A stretch of 64,000 nt of DNA from NCBI GenBank assembly GCA_014859965.1, contig JACZKQ010000175.1, positions 38,794-102,793 on the forward strand. Direction: 5' to 3'. This DNA is from Phycisphaerae bacterium (GTDB taxonomy: Bacteria > Planctomycetota > Phycisphaerae > Sedimentisphaerales > Anaerohalosphaeraceae). The position numbers and the translations under genes are program-made. Under the pieces are notes generated by a model. That model had not been told where the DNA came from and ran no database searches. It worked only from the letters and a program-made list of their open reading frames with translations. Each line of letters begins with the position of its first letter. The first letter of the stretch is position 1. Shown here piece after piece: positions 61,395 to 64,000 of the stretch.

Positions 61395-62627
61395 ATGGCC
61401 GAAACAACCGCCCACACATCGCTTCAGATCGCCGCAGAGTCCGGCGGGACGCTGCGCGCCGATTCACTGCTCGCACGGATCGCCATGCACAACCTGACCG
61501 ACGAAAACCTCAACAGCGTTCTTGGCGCTTTCATAGGCGTTATTATAGATCACTTCGGCGCCGACGGCGGCTGCGTCGTGCTGAAGGACGCCGAGGGCGC
61601 GCTCTGGCGCTGCGCACCGGAGGCGGATGCAAACGGCGAGGGCGGGCCCGCGTTCATCGAGGCAATCGTAGAGCATGCCATGCGGACGGCGGACATCGTT
61701 GTTCTGGATGATGCCGCCGCGGATTATCCGCCGAAGGCGGCCTTTCAAGGTGGCGACGTTCATTCGGTTTTGTGCGCACCGATCGCGTCCGGCGACGCCG
61801 TGCTCGGCGCGGTTTACTTGAGCAGCGCTCAAACGGGGCTCTGGAGCCGGCCGCACGCGGATATTGCAGGGTTTCTTGCCGGCCATGCGGCGTTGGCGCT
61901 GGACAACCTTCGCATGCGAAAGGCGTGCGAAGAGAATAAACGCCTCGTCGCCGCCGGTCGGGCGACGCTCAATCTGTCGCATTCGGTGAAGAACATTCTG
62001 CAGATGATCACCGGGGCGGCGGAAGTCGTCGATTTCGGCCTCCGAACAAATCAGATTCACCGGGTCAAGCGAAGCTGGGATATCCTCAAGCCGAACATCG
62101 ACCGAATGAAAAAGTACACCCTGGAGATGCTCGACTACAGCAAGGAAAGGCCGCTGAACCTGGGTTCCTGCGACTTCAACCGGGTGGTTCAGGGCGCCGT
62201 CGAAACGCTTAAGTCGCAGCTCAAGGTGAAATGCTCCAGGATTAATATTCGCATCGATCAGAGAATACCTGCCGTCGCACTGGATGGCGACCGCATTCAT
62301 GAGATGGCGCTCAACCTGATTCTCAACGCGATAGACGTGGTCGACAGCACCGAGGGCCTTGTCAGCGTCGAAACCAAATACGATCCCGCGTGCCGAACCA
62401 TAAAGCTCGCCGTCACCGACAATGGGCCCGGCATCAGCGACGCCATGAAGGAAAAGATTTTTACGCCCTTCGAGAGCGGCAAGAAAAAGCTGGGCACCGG
62501 CCTGGGCATGGCAATCGCCAAGCAGATCGTCGAGCAGCATCACGGCGAGATCGTCGTCGACACGCAGCTTCTTCGAGGCACGACCTTCACGGTCTCTTTG
62601 CCCGCCGACATGCCGCCCGCCGTTTGA
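61395..62627 (+). CDS. GAF-domain sensor histidine kinase
   Basis: A 410-residue soluble sensor kinase: a GAF domain (about 25-165, with HSVLCAPIASGDAVLGAVYL), the phosphoacceptor helix ATLNLSHSVKNILQM (His near 200), and a HATPase domain with EMALNLILNAID (N box), VTDNGPGISD (G1) and LGTGLGMAIAKQIVEQHHGE (G2). ATG 61395 follows GGAAG. No membrane helix, so the signal is cytoplasmic. Divergent from the pilus operon; it could regulate it, by position only. Confidence 0.9.
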   Translation: MAETTAHTSLQIAAESGGTLRADSLLARIAMHNLTDENLNSVLGAFIGVIIDHFGADGGCVVLKDAEGALWRCAPEADANGEGGPAFIEAIVEHAMRTADIVVLDDAAADYPPKAAFQGGDVHSVLCAPIASGDAVLGAVYLSSAQTGLWSRPHADIAGFLAGHAALALDNLRMRKACEENKRLVAAGRATLNLSHSVKNILQMITGAAEVVDFGLRTNQIHRVKRSWDILKPNIDRMKKYTLEMLDYSKERPLNLGSCDFNRVVQGAVETLKSQLKVKCSRINIRIDQRIPAVALDGDRIHEMALNLILNAIDVVDSTEGLVSVETKYDPACRTIKLAVTDNGPGISDAMKEKIFTPFESGKKKLGTGLGMAIAKQIVEQHHGEIVVDTQLLRGTTFTVSLPADMPPAV

Positions 62628-62639
62628 ATCGGTTCGGCG

Positions 62640-64000
62640 TCAGTCCGGCGTCGTTTCCCCATTCCGCAATTGCTCGACGATGCTCTCCAGCACGCGTATC
62701 GCGTCCAGATTGGCGTAGCTCCGTGCATTGTCGAGCGCGCCGGGCACTTCATCGTAGCGGCCCGCGGCGATCAGCTCATAGCTTAACAAGAGATACAGGT
62801 CCGCGGCGTCGGGTTGGCTTTGGGCGGTGTTCTCAAGATCGGCGATCCGCTCAGCCAGGGCATCGGCATCCGGATACAGATCCTCACCAAACAACACACC
62901 TTGCGTCTGCATGTCCACGGCGTTGAGAGACCGCCGCAGCACGCCCGCCGCCTGGTCGTACTGCCCATTGGCGACAAGCGCCTGCGCGTAGGCAAAACCA
63001 AGGACGGGACTGTCGGGTTGGGCGGCGACGGCTTCTTCGGCCTGTCTGAGCGCTTCAGCGTAATCGCCGCGTCGGAACGGCTCGGATATCTGCTCCAGAT
63101 GCTCGTTCACCCGGGCCTGTTCGGCCTGACGTTCCTGCTGGAAGGCTTCGTATTCTTCTCTGGAACTGTCGTCCGGCTGCTCGTAGCGCGTCTCGCCGGG
63201 CTGCCGGTACGTCTCGCCGGGTTCATTGTACGGCCGGTCATAGGGTCTATTGTAACGGTCGTAATAGAAGTTGTCGTAGTAAGGCGCGCCGCCATAGTAC
63301 GGATAGCCAGGATAGGTGTACCTGCTGTAATACGGGTAGTAATATGGATAGTAGGAAAACGGGACGAAGTAGAATACGCTGCCGAAATCCCGCTTATGCA
63401 GGTGTCCGAATCTGTGGCCCTTGCTGAAATGGCGCCCCCGATAACCGTGCCCGAAATGCCGACGTGTGTCTGTATGACCGCGTGTGAACGTACGTGCCTT
63501 GGCGCTGCCGCGAGGCAAGGTGAAATCTCGCACGTCAAGGGTTGGGACGCGGCCTCGCGGAATGTCTCGTGCCGGCGCATTTCTTATGCCGGGGTGGTGG
63601 AAGCGGGTGTTCGCATCGCGCCGATGGCCGGCGCCGCTGGAACCGCGTTTGAAATCACGTGTGCGCCCGGGGCTTTCCCGGTAGTGCCTTGTGCCGGATC
63701 GGTCGCTGCCGCGACGCGGACCGGCGTGTGCGCCTGAATGCGGCGCTTGAATGCCCCTCTGCCGAGCGCCGTGGGACGGGACCCTGCCGCGCGTCACACC
63801 GGCAGGTCTGCTTGTACGTGACCCAGGGGACGCGCTTCCGTGCCGAGCGCCGCGAGATGACGCCCCGCGTGTCGTACCCGCAGGTCCACCCGGACGAGAC
63901 CCGGGAGACCGCACGCTTCCATGCCGAGCGCCGTGGGATGGCGCCCCGCGCATTGGGCCAGCAGGAGACCTTGGAGACTGCACACTTCCAGGTCGAGCAC
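62640..64000 (-). CDS. repeat-rich protein with C-terminal TPR-like helices (N-terminus outside window)
   Basis: The visible ~450 residues read, from the N-terminal side: tandem Arg/Gly/Ser/Pro/His-rich repeats with SHGARHGSVRSPGSR-like units, then basic His-rich sequence, a Tyr-rich segment (YYPYYYPYYSRYTYPGYPYY), a linker, and TPR-like helical pairs (ISEPFRRGDYAEALRQAEEA, PVLGFAYAQALVANGQYDQA). The frame is open to the window's end, so the start is missing. It may be an envelope or RNA/DNA-interacting protein; function unknown. It converges with the histidine kinase gene. Confidence 0.75.
   Translation of the reverse strand, partial: ARPGSVQSPRSPAGPMRGAPSHGARHGSVRSPGSRPGGPAGTTRGASSRGARHGSASPGSRTSRPAGVTRGRVPSHGARQRGIQAPHSGAHAGPRRGSDRSGTRHYRESPGRTRDFKRGSSGAGHRRDANTRFHHPGIRNAPARDIPRGRVPTLDVRDFTLPRGSAKARTFTRGHTDTRRHFGHGYRGRHFSKGHRFGHLHKRDFGSVFYFVPFSYYPYYYPYYSRYTYPGYPYYGGAPYYDNFYYDRYNRPYDRPYNEPGETYRQPGETRYEQPDDSSREEYEAFQQERQAEQARVNEHLEQISEPFRRGDYAEALRQAEEAVAAQPDSPVLGFAYAQALVANGQYDQAAGVLRRSLNAVDMQTQGVLFGEDLYPDADALAERIADLENTAQSQPDAADLYLLLSYELIAAGRYDEVPGALDNARSYANLDAIRVLESIVEQLRNGETTPD

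Noticed and set aside
1..64000. tRNA, rRNA, CRISPR arrays and complete transposases
   Set aside because: None was recognised by eye. tRNAscan-SE and CRISPR-detection runs would be needed to exclude short or degenerate ones.

Overview
The window looks like a chromosomal contig from a high-GC planctomycete, most likely Phycisphaerae/Sedimentisphaerales-like. Pointers are: two ECF sigma factors each overlapping a membrane anti-sigma-like gene with a shared HHFxGSIDG motif; a secreted FGE/sulfatase-modifying-factor protein carrying dockerin-like calcium repeats; Tat-exported Gfo/Idh oxidoreductases and aldo-keto reductases; RHS/YD-repeat scars; and a type IV pilus/type II secretion-type operon. 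This placement is inference from gene content; no rRNA or other marker gene is present.

Layout. 1-6 kb: [NiFe]-hydrogenase maturation genes hypF-hypC-hypD (minus; hypD runs off the left edge), a Tat-exported oxidoreductase and an aldo/keto reductase. 6-8 kb: a DinG-type helicase. 8.1-12 kb: an AT-richer accessory island of small secreted or membrane orphans between RHS fragments and palindromic repeats. 12-15 kb: a transglutaminase-like protein and a membrane-anchored orphan. 15-18 kb: an AT-rich two-gene CBASS anti-phage locus (CD-NTase with AGS-C domain plus patatin phospholipase) lying next to a truncated helix-hairpin-helix gene. 18-24 kb: two small orphans, recG, and sigma/anti-sigma pair 1. 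24.3-27 kb: a second accessory island (RHS scar, lipoprotein, membrane protein, ankyrin protein) laced with a dispersed repeat of up to about 200 bp. 27-33 kb: the FGE-domain protein, an ATP-grasp protein, a glycosyltransferase interrupted by an in-frame TGA, and a radical SAM protein. 32.8-50.5 kb: sigma/anti-sigma pair 2 followed by housekeeping metabolism: pcm, bioA-bioD, ribBA, pgsA, pdxJ-dapA, msrA, panB, with an asparagine-synthase-like protein and a second glycosyltransferase among them. 50.9-61.1 kb: a ten-gene minus-strand pilus/secretion operon (ATPase, inner-membrane protein, major pilin, minor pilins, fused PilM-PilN, PilO, secretin). 61.4-64 kb: a divergent GAF-histidine kinase and a repeat-rich protein that runs off the right edge.

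The most distinctive item is the operon's minor pilin whose C-terminal 350 residues form seven repeats of about 50 residues, predicted to be a seven-bladed beta-propeller; it could sit on a pilus or pseudopilus tip. Other items worth attention are the CBASS locus, the orphan-gene islands around RHS scars and REP-like palindromes, a glycosyltransferase gene that continues in frame past a TGA to a terminator, a frameshift in a seven-G tract, and an apparent change of strand composition (plus strand C-rich before about 21 kb, mostly G-rich after it) that does not follow gene direction.
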